The notes under the pieces are model-generated. The model was not told where the DNA came from. It saw only the letters and a list, made by a program, of their open reading frames with translations, and searched no databases. Below are positions 48,863 to 60,391 of a stretch of DNA of 64,000 bases, piece by piece. The DNA lies in the NCBI GenBank assembly GCA_026214975.1, contig CM047813.1:33169078-33233077 (forward strand). Direction: 5' to 3'. The translations under genes were made by a program, and so were the position numbers. Position 1 is the stretch's first letter, and each line of letters begins with the position of its first letter. The DNA comes from Gentiana macrophylla (taxonomy: Eukaryota; Streptophyta; Magnoliopsida; Gentianales; Gentianaceae).

Positions 48863-49269
48863 GGGAGGATGTTCAAAGGGAGTTCTTGAGACAATATTTT
48901 CCACCGGGGAGGAACTTTGAGTTGAAAATTAGGATTGCTACTTTTAAACAAGGCCATGATGAGAATTAGAATGATTCATGGCAAAGATTCAAGAATTTGT
49001 TGAAGTCATGCCCAGATCATGATTATACCTTGGATATGCAAGTGTGATTCTTTAGTAAAGGATTGAAAGAAGCGGTAAGAGCACAAATGGATACGCCTTG
49101 TAGTGGACCATTGATGATGAACACGGCTCAAGAAGTCTATAATGCTATTGAATGAGTTGCTAGAAATGACCGAATATGGGAGGCCGGCTCAAGTGAAAGA
49201 AGAGTTTCGTTTGTAGAGGAATCAGATAGAAAAAAAGAGATTTTAAAAGAAATGGCGGATATCAGTAAG
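48863..49269 (+). pseudogene. Ty3-Gypsy gag, middle part
   Basis: Continues in frame from 26611: EDVQREFLRQYFPPGRN, then a stop, FKNLLKSCPDH, a second stop, FFSKGLKEAVRAQMD and AQEVYNAIE. These are the retrotransposon-gag blocks (RF..L...CP.H; F..GL......D). At least three in-frame stops. Confidence 0.85.
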
Positions 49270-50403
49270 TGTCGAGGACAATATTGGAATTAGCTAAATG
49301 TTATTATTATGTATTTATTTTATCGTGACTTGTTGGCCAAGTAGTTGTAGGCCTATATATGTGTACCACTGCTATTCAGTTAAGTCAATGAGACACAATA
49401 CACTTTGAATCATGTTAATAAGAATATTGATAACATCCAAGTGGGAGCATCTCCCCAAGCAAGAATGAATCGGAGAACTTGACGACAGCCCTCCCTGCGC
49501 CGATCCTTCAATACGACACTATTGTTGGCGGTCTGCAGTATCACAGTTTCACTTGGCCTGATATTGCCTTCATGGTCCACAAGGTTAGTAAATTTATGCA
49601 TTCGCCTACCGAAGCTCACTGGGTTGCAGTTAAGCATATTCTTCGGTATCTTAAACACAATGTCTCTGATGGTCTCTTCTTCTCCTGCCGGTCACATATT
49701 TCCTTTCGGGCTTATTCTGATTCTGATTGGCCCGCTGATAGTGATAATCGTCATTCAGTTGGGGCATATTGTGTCTTCCTTGGTGACAATCTCATTAGTT
49801 GGCATAGTAAGCAACACTTGACTGCTTTAAATAGTAGCACCGAGGCCGAGTATAAGACCCTTTCTAACACCGCCGCAGAACTCCAATGGCTTTGCAGTCT
49901 TCTGCGTGAAATGTAGGTTCCGTTATCTTCCCCGCATACTCTTTGGTGTCATAATATTGGCGCCACCTACCTTGCTCACAATCTGGTGTTTCATGCCCGC
50001 ACGAAGCACATAGAGATCGACTTCCACTATGTTCTCAAATTAGTTGCCGCTCACAAGCTTGTCATCTCTTGCATCTCCTCGAAGGATCTGTTAGACGATG
50101 TCCTCACCAAGCCATTGGCTCAGCCTCATTTTGCCAGTTTAAAGTCCAATCTCCGTGTTCAGCCACTTCCCACGGGATTGCGAGGGCGTGTCGAGGACAA
50201 TATTGGAATTATCTAAATGTTATTATTATGTATTTATTTTATCGTGACTTGTTGGCCAAGTAGTTGTAGGCCTATATGTGTACCACTGCTATTCAGTTGA
50301 GTCAATGAAACACAATACGCTTTGAATCATGTTAATAAGAAGATTGATAACTTTCAACTGGGAAGTAGCTCCTCAAGCAGGAATGAATTGGAGAACTTGA
50401 TGA
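49270..50403 (+). mobile_element. Internally deleted Copia element between about 215-bp direct repeats
   Basis: Direct repeats 49270-49485 and 50189-50403 begin TGTCGAGGACAATATTGG and share ATGTTATTATTATGTATTTA, then GCCAAGTAGTTGTAGGCC. The right copy follows a purine-rich GGGATTGCGAGGGCG, fitting PPT-LTR. The left repeat passes straight into RT/RNase H without PBS, gag or integrase, so most of the element is deleted. It interrupts the Gypsy gag. Confidence 0.7.
49479..50216 (+). pseudogene. Copia RT C-terminus and RNase H
   Basis: Frame 49479-49913 reads GLQYHSFTWPDIAF, HSPTEAHWVAVKHILRYLK, YSDSDWPADSDNRHSVG and SSTEAEYKTLSNTAAEL, which are RT end plus RNase H of Copia (D of SDW and E of STEAE are present). 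A TAG at 49914 breaks it. The frame continues about 49920-50216 with ARTKHIEIDFHYV and VLTKPLAQPHFASL, ending GRVEDNIGII. Ale-like by motif style (inference). Confidence 0.85.
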
Positions 50404-51180
50404 AAGAAAGTGCAGCGAAGGATTATTCATCCCGAAAAAGTGAGTTTTATGCAACAAAACCGCATGCTAAACAATGCATACACTAATTCCTACAATTTAA
50501 TTTGGAGATATCATCCGAACTTTCGATGGTCCGACCCATAACAATGTGTAGGGAATGCTTTAAACTCTTATTTGATGAATGTTCGACAAGGATTTTAAGA
50601 GAACTCCCCGACTCAAGCACAAATGGATACACCTTCTCATAAATTTGCCTCCACAATCACCAAACCAAAATCAATTGAGCAATGTTGTGAGCAATCTATT
50701 GAAGGTGGTAGAAAACCTAATGGGAGTGGTCTCTTCGCAAACTTCGTCAATGCAAGGTGTAATATCCTTGATGAGACCGGCTAGTCATGATTTGATCACT
50801 TTGAAAACCTCCGTTAGTGGACATGATGTGAGAATGAGGAACATGGAAGCTTCGATGCGAAATATTGAAGATTTGATGACCCGAGAAGAAGAGAGAAAGG
50901 GTAGTAGACCCCCCTAAACCTTGCCAAGTAACACTGGGAGGAATCCAAGAGATGTTCATGCTATTTTTGTGGAACCGGAATCAAATGAAGAATCAAGGGA
51001 AGAATGTTCTTGTTCCTCAACAAAGGAGGAATCCGATAATGTGTCTAACGCCGGTCATGTTTTGGAGTCCGCCAAAAACTCCCAGTTCAATTCATTTGAG
51101 AAGGCAAGAACCTTGGTGAACGCCTTTGAGGAAGTGGCAACCACCAATATATTCTAGAAGTTTTGGATGAATATGCCATA
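50404..51180 (+). pseudogene. Ty3-Gypsy gag, C-terminal part
   Basis: 50579-50917 has a helical region (MRNMEASMRNIEDLM) followed, across a stop, by LPSNTGRNPRDVHAI at about 50918-50965, the SLPSNT..NPR...AI block that ends Ty3-Gypsy gag. An acidic segment follows to about 51156. No protease, RT or integrase of this element follows, so the rest is lost. Confidence 0.75.
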
Positions 51181-51289
51181 GACGCGGCGATCGCCAAGTG
51201 GAGTCTGGCGAACGCCATTTTCCCTCAGAAAATTTGTTGTACAGATGCATCCTCACCATTAAAGAAGACGGGCTTACATCCAGAAGTGA

Positions 51290-51480
51290 AGTGCATCCTC
51301 ACTTAGTCTACGCAATAGTGTTTTATCATCCATAATATGTCTAGTTATTTAGACAAACATATCGTCCCAACATATTAAATAGATAACGATTTTGAATATA
51401 ATACATAACATAAAATGTCAAAACCTTTTCCGATAATGTGAATATTCCAATAGACAAAATCAAAGGTGGCTCTGATACAA
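51290..51480 (-). mobile_element. Copia family C PBS and leader fragment
   Basis: On the minus strand TTGTATCAGAGCC (51468-51480) is a slightly altered initiator tRNA-Met PBS following the LTR end. Leader-like sequence continues leftward. 51181-51289 holds nothing recognisable. Confidence 0.65.
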
Positions 51481-51481
51481 C

Positions 51482-52462
51482 TGTAAGGAAATAGCCGGAT
51501 TAACGCAATGAAAATTAAGAGATTTACTGTATTTCCTTGTACCGGACCATCTTTGATTTATCATATTGAAATAACAATGAGAGTAATCAAAGACCAATGC
51601 CGAAAATGAAGTTTCACAACGATTGTCAAACCAAAGCTGCACAAATGTCCAACCTCTAACGGTCCTCCACGCGAATAATTTACCATGACGCTCTTAGGGT
51701 TGTAGCCCAAAAACTAGTGATAGCTAGATCACTCCTTTTGTTCTTATTATTTAGTATGTCGAAAGTGTATCGAGTTGCAAATGTTGTCAATCTCCATTGT
51801 ATAGCAAAATTCCAAAACACCTTCAATTAATGAATATAGAACAATGTCACAAAAATATGTCATGCAACGGAATTAAACGAGGCAGCCTCAACGAAGCTAA
51901 ATCACAAATAAAGCGAAACGAAAGCACAAAGAAATAACACCACAATTTTAACGTGGAAAACCCCTCTCGATGTGAGAGAGTAAAAACCACGAGGCCGAGG
52001 CCCACAAAAATCTCCACTAATCAGAAAAAGATGATACAAAAGTGTTCCAAACACATTAACCAACTCAACTACACCAAAGCATCAACTAAGAATGCAAAAT
52101 ACAAGAGTTGCTGAAAAATATCACCGGAAACGCTGCAAACAGTCGGCGGCCTATTCCCGGAGATTGAATCACTGAGACAAAAATTCTATCGTTCAGATTG
52201 AAGAGGAATGAGAGACGAACAAACCTTCAAAATTTTGTCCCGATCGGAGTCTGTTTGGATGCCGATCGTTGCCATAAAGTTGCTGCTGCAACACCAAAAG
52301 CACCAGCGAATTTTGCCTCTCTTTTTGCCTCTTAAAATTGTGAAGATTAGATTAGGAAAAAATTAACCTCACTTGTTCCCTTAAATAATACTTGACATAT
52401 ATTTTTTCCTTATTTATTTTTTATTATTTAGTGGGCTCCACAAAGGAGTGATCCACCCAACA
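51482..52462 (-). repeat. LTR of Copia family C, about 981 bp
   Basis: On the minus strand it starts TGTTGGGTGGATCACTCC (52462) directly after GAGGGAGAGATT (PPT, 52463-52475) and ends CCTTACA at 51482 before the PBS. It contains GAAAACCCCTCTCGATGTGAG-type leader words on the plus strand. PPT on one side and PBS on the other repeat the tandem arrangement seen for family A. Confidence 0.8.
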
Positions 52463-52604
52463 AATCTCTCCCTCACGACATTGTGGAGGAATTTGTCATT
52501 CCCACAATAGAACGACATATCTCAAACTTCTCCCTTGTCAACGCTTTTGTCAACATCCTACAAAGTCTCATTCACTGCAACCACAACATCTCGGCTCTTA
52601 ATCA

Positions 52605-54683
52605 CTATCTTGTCAACACAGGATCATAAAATTTGTACCCAAACTCATCTTGACCATAACCCAGAAAAATACACTGTTTAGTCTTAGCATCAAGCTTAGA
52701 CCTCTCATATTTAGGAATGTAAACATAATCTTTACAACCAAAAACATGCAAATAATGGTAAGATACATCCTTACCTGACTTTACCTTCTGAGAAACATCG
52801 TTCTTCAAATGAACACATAGATCAAGATTTAGTACATGAACCACTGTACTCAAAGCTTCACCCCAAAAAGATTTAGGCAATCCGACTTGTGAAAGAAAAC
52901 ATCTGACTCTCTCCACTAATGTTCTGTTCAACCTCTCTACCAAGCCATTCAACTGCGGAGTCTTTGACGGTGTTCTCTCGTGTCTGATACCCTGTTGCTT
53001 ACAGTAATAATGAAATGGACCTCTGTATTCACCTCCATTGTCAGTCTGAATACACTTCCACTTCTTTCCAGTTTCCCTCTCAACTGAAACTTGAAAATTC
53101 TCGAACACGCCTAACACATGATCTTTTGTCTTCAAAGTGAACACCCAAATTTTTCTGGAGTGATCGTCAATAAAAGTCACAAAATAGCGGTGACCACCAA
53201 GCGTCCTTTGTCGTCATAGGACCACAAACGTCAGAATGAACAAGCTCAAGTACTTTTGACTTTCTTGAATGTGGATTTGATTTAAAAGAAACTCTAGTTT
53301 GCTTCCCTGCAAGACAATGAGCACACTTCTCCAAATGCAAACTGTTAGAACAAGACAATAAATTTTTCTTAGATAAGACAGTCATTCCTTTCCAACTCAT
53401 ATGACATAGCCTCTTATGCCACAACTCGGTCTCATCGCATGACTCCACTGCATGTGCCTCATCAACAATAACTTTGGCTTGAGTCAAGAAAAGTGTAAAT
53501 GTCTTTGTACCTCTAGCCACAACTGAAGACCCCTTTGTGAGCTTCCACTGATCATAAGAAAATGAGCTATTATAACCATCATCACATAGTCTGCCAACAG
53601 AAATCAAATTCAACGGGAACTCTAGAACATGCTTAACCCGTCTAAGAATCAGTTTGATACCATTAGACGTCTCCAAACTAATATCTCTAACACCTGCACA
53701 CTTTAAGATAAAATCATGAGCCGTTTTCACATCACCAAAGTCACCTGGAGTGTAAGATGTGAAAAACTCTCATCTTGAAGTAACAAGAACTAAAGCACCA
53801 CTGTCAACAACCCAACTAGTCATATCAACATGAAGAATAACATCATCAACCTCTTAAAACACAATGAAATCATCTAAAGAAGCTGTATTAACTTTACCTT
53901 CATTCTTCTCATCATCTTTCTTGTCACTGTTTTCCTTTTTCTCCCATTTCAATTTAAAGCAAAATTTCTTGATGTGTCCCTTCTTGCCACAGTGATTGCA
54001 TTCAAAAAAATTGTACTTTCCCTTGGATTTACTTCTACTCCGACCTCTATCTTTAGAAGCTCTATTTTGACTTCTCCCCCGTGACTTAGTGACCAAGGCA
54101 TCCGTCTGTGAGGAAACACCATGTGCCTTCCTCCTTGTCCCTTCTTCCAAAACACTTGTCTTTGAAAAATCAATGGTCATAGCACAATCTGGGGTAGAAT
54201 TAGATAGAGAACTTTGAAATTTTCCCACGATTCCGGTAAAGATCCAAGAAGCATCCAACCCTGCACATCATCATCAAACTTATTACCCATATCATTAAGT
54301 TGGTTCATGATACCCAAAAAGGTATTCAAATGATCAGCCATATGAGTTCCACCATGATATCTCATATTCATCAATTTATACATCAAAAACATCTTATTGT
54401 TTCCAGTTTTCCGGGCATACAAGTCGAGCTTTTTCCATAAAGACCTAGCAAGTTTTTCCTCACTAATATGATTTAAAACGTTATCATTAACCCACTGTCT
54501 AATATAACCACAAACTTGCCTATGAAACAAATTCCACTCATCATCTGTTTTACCTTCAAACTTTTCAGTACTGAAGACCGGCAAGAAATAAATTTTCACA
54601 TACAAAAGATTCTCCATTTTATTTTTCCATATGTCATAGTTAGACCCATTCAAAGTTATCATTCTATTCAAGTTGGCTTCCAT
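52605..54683 (-). pseudogene. Copia family C gag-protease-integrase (RT and RNase H missing)
   Basis: Gag starts at 54683 (MEANLNRMITLNGSNYDIW) and includes VCGYIRQWVNDNVLNHI. After a frameshift near 54200 it continues with a zinc knuckle CNHCGKKGHIKKFC (about 53955-54000). The protease motif WVVDSGA is near 53800. Frame 53167-53730 has the HH-CC region (LWHKRLCH, CAHCLAGK) and HSDVCGPM. After another frameshift at about 53180-53195, frame 52605-53180 has TDNGGEY and NGLVERLNRT, so the D,D,E of the integrase core are all readable. The product ends at the DPVLTR stop. RT and RNase H are absent between here and the LTR. Confidence 0.9.
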
Positions 54684-54697
54684 TTCACCTAAAAAAA

Positions 54698-54984
54698 GTT
54701 CACCAAAACAACTAACCGGTGCTCTACTAGTATGAAATTTTTTATTTATTTTTTTTAAACGATCACTTTATTTATTGGCCTCAAAGGAGGTAAGAAAACG
54801 TTACACAGTATTTTGTTCATCCACAAATATTACGAAAAATTAATCTAAATACCAAGCAAGTCTCAGATTTCTGACTCTCTCTACTATGTTTGCTAGAAAT
54901 GCATACGCCGGGGGTCTTTCTGTATCATGACCATGTTTACTACGTTCACCAAAACAACTAACCGGTGCTCTACTAGTATGAAAT
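54698..54984 (-). mobile_element. 5'-truncated LINE-like insertion with 41-bp target duplication
   Basis: Insert 54739-54943 (205 bp) is flanked by identical 41-bp direct repeats at 54698-54738 and 54944-54984. Read on the minus strand it ends GGCCAATAAATAAAGTGATC followed by an A-rich tail, the usual 3' end of plant LINEs. It sits 15 bp upstream of the family C gag start. Confidence 0.75.
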
Positions 54985-55004
54985 ATTTACATAAAAAGTA
55001 TTTG

Positions 55005-55130
55005 TTATTTATATATATTTTTATTACAATGCATACAAACACGCACATTGTCCCCGCTAAGATTTGAATCCAGAACCTCTAGGTTAACAACCATTGCACA
55101 TACCGCTAGGCCAATGCCTTGTTGGCATAA
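55005..55130 (-). mobile_element. Candidate tRNA-derived SINE head
   Basis: On the minus strand TGGCCTAGCGGT (about 55112-55123) fits the pol III box A, and GGATTCAAATC (about 55061-55071) fits box B, spaced about 40 bp apart. The leftward sequence becomes T-rich. No target duplication is clear. Confidence 0.45.
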
Positions 55131-55746
55131 ATAAGCCTATTGAATATCACATACTTTGATCTTATTTAATAAGCCTATTGAATAAGCATATTAATGATTT
55201 TGATGTAAGTAATGGCAACGTCGGTATATATGTCTTTGTTTTTGTCTTTTAAATAGATTAGAAAAAACAAACTTTTTCATGAAACCCAAGATATATACCT
55301 ACGTTATAACCCTAATAAACCATTATATTTGCGTGTGACACTTTAAGTTCTCGAATATTTGGCGGCAAATATAAATTTGAATTCTAACGATTACAATTAG
55401 ATAAATTATATAACCTTAATTTATCATTAATTAATCTTTATTAATAATTTTATATTTTACGATCGTGATTGATATCTAGCAATATGTCACGACCTCTAAT
55501 TTTTCAAGAAAAGTCAAGGTTTTGACTCTAACCTTTCTATAACGGATATCTTGTAAATACATCCTTCCACCATATCAATGTCAAATTAGTCATAAATTGT
55601 GTGTCGTACTTAACTAACTAATTTATTATATTCGAAATATAATATTCTCTTGAAGCGAACAATTCACTTCACTTTGGAAGATTTCGAGAATAAAACATTT
55701 CTTATAAGATGGTCATTTCTGAATATTCATTCCTACCATTAGGAAC
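55131..55746. other. AT-rich intergenic, no gene
   Basis: ATAAGCCTATTGAAT occurs at about 55130 and 55182. Nothing else is recognisable. Confidence 0.4.
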
Positions 55747-55749
55747 AGT

Positions 55750-56240
55750 CACTACAAGAAAAGGTGTTTAAAGGACGACAAAGTCGTCCTTGAAAAATCT
55801 TTATTGGGACGACAATGTCGTCCCTTAAAATGAATTAAAAAATAGTCAAACTTTTTGGCGGATTTTTTGGAGGGAAACTTTAAAGGGACGACAATGTTGT
55901 CCCAATAAATAAAATATTGACCCCACCATGCCAGCTTGGAATTCCACGTGGTCAGGCCTATTTAAAGGGACAACAATGTCGTCCCATTAAACCTTTTCCA
56001 TAAATTAATATGTTATATCAAAAAATATATTAGATTTTTTGTTTTTAGGGACGACATGTGTCGTCCCTTTAAAGTAAATAATTTTTTTCCAGAAAAAATA
56101 TGTTATACGAAACAATAATAAATTTCTTTGATTTTTAGGAACGATATTTGTCGTCCGTTTAAAGGAAATTAAATGTTTTTTTAGTATAAAACATTGTGTT
56201 AATAAATAAGTTTCATTTTTTCATAAAATTCTCATAAGAT
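55750..56240. repeat. CACTA 2 left terminal and subterminal repeats
   Basis: GGGACGACAATGTCGTCCC at about 55808-55826 and further copies near 55885, 55968-55985, 56048-56068 and 56138-56158 (some diverged). Confidence 0.88.
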
Positions 56241-56354
56241 TCATTTCTTTAAATAAAAACAATTTTTTTTATATGCATATTTTAATAAGAATTTCGTTAA
56301 AATATAAAATACATTATTTTTTATAAAAAATCCTTTTTCGAACGATATTATACA

Positions 56355-58168
56355 GGTGATTCTGATAGTACTATGTACTATAGATCGTCAGTTCGTTATC
56401 GAGCGATTGATTTGAATCTCGGGGTTCATTAACGGGCGATTGATCTCAATCCCGAGATCCGAAATCGATTAAGTGATTTCAAACCGATATCTTCCCTTAC
56501 AGATCATTCTGATAGTACTATCTACTATAGACCGTCAGTTCGTTATCGAGCGATTGATTTGAATCTCGGGGTTCGTTAACTAGCGATTGATCTCAATCCC
56601 GAGATTCGAAAGCGATTAAGTGATTTCAAACCAATATTTTTACTTACAGACGTGCCTTAATAGTACTATCTACTATAGATCGTCAGTGCGTTATCGAGCG
56701 ATTGATTTGAATCTCGGGGTTCGTTAACGAGCGATTGATCTCAATCATGAGATCCGAAATCGATTAAGAGATTTCAAACCAATATCTTTCCTTACAGATC
56801 ATTCAGATAGTACTATCTACTATAGATCATGCGATTTCAAACCGATATCTTTCCTTACAGATCATTCTGATAGTACTATCTACTGTAGATCGTCAGTTCG
56901 TTATTGAGCGATTGATTTGAATCTAGGGATTCGTTAACGACCGATTGATCTCAATCACGAGATCCGAAATCGATTAAGCGATTTCAAACCGATATCTTTC
57001 CTTACAGATCATTCTGATAGTACTATCTACTATAGATCGTCAGTTCGTTATCGTGCGATTGATTTGAATCTCGGGGTTCGTTAACGAGCGATTGATCTCA
57101 ATCACGAGATCCGAAATCGATTAAGCGATTTCAAACCGATACCTTTCCTTACTGATCATTCTGATAGTACTATCTACTATAGATCGTCAGTTCGTTATCG
57201 AGCGATTGATTTGAATCTCGAGGTTCGTTAACGAGTGATTGATCTCAATCCCGAGATCCAAAATCGCTCAACCGATTTCAAACCGATATCTTTCCTTACA
57301 GATCATTCTGATAGTACTATCTACTATAGATCGTCAGTTCGTTATCGAGCGATTAATTTGAATCTTGGGGTTCGTTAACGACCTATTGATCTCAATCCCG
57401 AGATCCGGAATCGATTAAGTGATTTCAAACCGATATCTTTCCTTACAGATCATTCTGATAGTACTATCTGCTATAGATCGTCAGTTCGTTATCGAGTGAT
57501 TGATTTGAATCATAGGGTTCGTTAATGACCGATTGATCTCAATCCCGAGATCCGAAATCGATTAAGTGATTTCAAACCGATATCTTTCCTTACAGATCAT
57601 TCTGATAGTGCTATCTACTATAGATCGTCAGTTCGTTATTGAGTGATTGATTTGAATCTCGGGGTTCGTTAACGACCTATTGATCTCAATCCCGAGATCT
57701 GAAATCGATTAAGCGATTTCAAACCGATATCTTTCCTTACAGATCATTCTGATAGTACTATCTACTATAGATCGTCAGTTCATTATCGAGCGATTGATTT
57801 GAATCTCAGGGTTCGTTAACGACCTATTGATCTCAATCCCGAGATCCGGAATCGATTAAGTGATTTCAAACCGATATCTTTCCTTACAGATCATTCTGAT
57901 AGTACTATCTACTATAGATCGTCAGTTCGTTACCGAGCGATTGATTTGAATCTCAGGGTTCGTTAACGACCTATTGATCTCAATCCAGAGATCCGGAATC
58001 GATTAAGTGATTTCAAACCGATATCTTTCCTTACAGTTCATTCTGATAGTACTATCTACTATAGATCGTTAGTTGGTTATCGAGCGATTGATTTGAATCT
58101 CGGGGTTCGTTAACGAGCGATTGATCTCAATCCCAAGATCTGAAATCGATTAAGCGATTTCAAACCTT
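56355..58168. repeat. 147-bp tandem array, twelve units
   Basis: The landmark CTGATAGTACTATC occurs at 56362, 56509, about 56656, 56804, 56867, 57014, 57161, 57308, 57455, 57602, 57749, 57896 and 58043. Spacing is exactly 147 bp for nearly all, 148 once, with one 63-bp deleted unit at 56804-56866. Each unit carries GATCGTCAGTTCGTTATCGA, GAATCTCGGGGTTCGTTAAC and CGAAATCGATTAAGCGATTT. Non-coding. Confidence 0.95.
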
Positions 58169-58199
58169 TTTATATAATTTTATTAATTTATATAATATG

Positions 58200-58440
58200 T
58201 AATGTATATACTTTTATTGAGTAGTGATTTAAAACCCGAGGCTCGTTAATTAATTTTATTGAGTAGTGATTTAATTAATTTTATTGAGTATATAATTTTA
58301 TTGAGTAGTGATTTAAAACCCGAGGCTCATTAATTAATTTTATTGAGTAGTGATTTAAAACCCGAGGCTCGTTAATTAGTCGATTACTGATTTCAAACCC
58401 GTGGATAGTTAGTTTTAAAAATAAAATAAAAAAAATACTT
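58200..58440. repeat. Short AAACCCGAGGCTCGTTAATT repeats
   Basis: Three copies at about 58230-58250, 58316-58335 and 58356-58375 with TTTTATTGAGTAGTGATTT spacers. They are the inverse of the 29-bp array in CACTA 1. Confidence 0.85.
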
Positions 58441-60060
58441 TAATGGGACGACAATGTCGTCCCAAAAAATGATTGTCGTCCCATTAAAGATTCAACCTAA
58501 ATGAAATCAGGTCCTCTTCTTTTTCTTCTTCATTTCGATAGCCGCACCTCCACCTAAAGATTCAAATAAAAAACCGGCGATTTAACCACCCGCCCTCCAC
58601 CGGCAGCCGCACCTCCACCTGGTTCAACCACCCGCCCCTTCCCTTTCCCTCCCATTCGCCCCTCATTCTGAATTTGCCCCAATAAAAAAAAGGGAAGCGC
58701 TTCAACCGTCTCCATTCTTCAGACCGGCCATTCTTCAGGCCGCGCGCCACCGCCGCGTCAGCCGGTTCAGTCCTTTTTCCAGCTAGGCTTCCAACAATCT
58801 TCCAGACAGGTAATAATTCCATTCCATTTATCCCAAATTCTTTTAGTTTTAATTTTAGTTTAGACTTTAGATTTGAGCATTGAATTGAGTTTATTTGTTG
58901 TGTTGATATACTTGTGTTACCACTAATTTTTACACCACAGTGGTCAGTAGGCGTAGTGCGGTTGTCTTTGCCAATGTAGTTGATTGTTTATTTTTATTTT
59001 TATTTTCTTAACAGATTAGTTGATATATGGTTATATGGACCGTTTTCTTAATAAATGAAGTCGAGTTGGTGAATTTGAGGAAATTGTTACTGAGTTTGAG
59101 TACAAGTATATGAGTAATATTGTGAGGACATAGGATTGGATGAGGTAGTTTGACTTGGTTGAAATTGGCTTTTAGTTGTGACCAAAGTGAGTATGGTGAC
59201 ATTGATGCTTATGGTGAGATTTGTCCATAAGCATGGTGTAGTTGATAGTGTATGAGTAGTGAGTGTGTAGTGAGTGAGGCTTGATGGTGAGATTAATTGA
59301 TGCTTATGGTGAGATTTGTCCATCTTGATGGTTTCTCGTGCATAAGGGTGCTGTTCCTACCCAAAATGGTACTGAAAATGGCTCTGTTTCAGAGACCATT
59401 GTTGTTGAAAATATTGATCACACTTACACTTAGAGTGAAAGTGTTTTAAGTGTTAAAAGTCTTTGTTTCCTTGTTTGAAACATCTTAGTGTATAAAGCGT
59501 GTGATTGACTAGTATATGTGTGTGATTGACTTGAAATTTTATTTCGTCAAGTAGTAGTGTATTAAGTAGTGTATGAATCTTGGCCATGTATATGTGTTGG
59601 AAAAGTGTTGAAGAACATGGTGATATGTCTAGCATGATGATGAAGAACATAATCAAGTATTGAAGAACATTGAAGAACTATGAGTGATAAGTGTTAAAGA
59701 CTTAGTTTTATGAAATAGTATTAGTTTTTAATGGAAAAAGTATACTATATTAAGTGAGAACATCCCTTGAAATGGTATTAACACCTAACATATATGGTAC
59801 TAACTTTTTCTTGTGCCTTAAGTGAGATACTATTTTTTTCTTGTGCCTTAATGAAAAAAAGTATACTAATGAAACTAAGTATGCTATATTAGTATGAGAA
59901 CATCCCTTGAAATGGTATTAACACCTAACACATATGGAACTAGACATGACCTTGTGCCTTAAGTGAGATACTAACTTTTTCTTGTGCCTTAATGAAAAAA
60001 AGTATATTAATGAAACTAATTATACTATATTAGTATGGTATGTCAAGTTATTGTGTATCA
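58441..60060. other. CACTA 2 5' region: GC-rich leader and AT-rich spacer
   Basis: One palindromic GGGACGACAATGTCGTCCCA unit at 58445-58464, a CT/GC-rich block 58520-58810 (promoter-like by position), then spacer with repeated AGTATACTA...CCTTAA phrases (59740-60030). No gene. Confidence 0.45.
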
Positions 60061-60070
60061 GTGATTTCAA

Positions 60071-60268
60071 ATGGAACTAGACAAGTCATGGTTGTATACT
60101 GACAGAATGAAACCCGAGTTTGCTAAAGGGTTGAGTGAATTCATTGAATACGCACGGCAATTTCTTAACGATGAAGGTAAGATTCGTTGCCCATGCAAAA
60201 AGTGTTTCAACATTGGTTTCGAAACTTTGGTGATGATGAATGATGCTATAAATCTAATATTCTTTTAG
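60071..60268 (+). pseudogene. CACTA 2 Transpos_assoc exon fused to the DUF4216 end
   Basis: Starts MELDKSW, then FAKGLSEFIEYARQF and GKIRCPCKKCFN, the transposase-associated domain. After FETL the sequence jumps to MMNDAINLIFF. The bases there are the inverse complement of CACTA 1 at about 9635-9662, so the joint removes everything between the first domain and the DUF4216 tail. Confidence 0.85.
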
Positions 60269-60391
60269 TAAGTTCATTCAAATATACTTGAATTTAAATA
60301 TTATATAATACTAGTGCTTTACTTATATTACATCAACATAAATGAGTTCTTTATATCAATTTTTTTTATTATATTCAAATACTTGATCATA

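Noticed and set aside
56355..58168. CRISPR-like array
   Set aside because: The units are contiguous 147-bp tandem repeats without unique spacers, and the genome is a plant's.
58562..58822. Gly/Arg-rich minus-strand frame
   Set aside because: Low-complexity GC-rich leader of CACTA 2, antisense to its genes.
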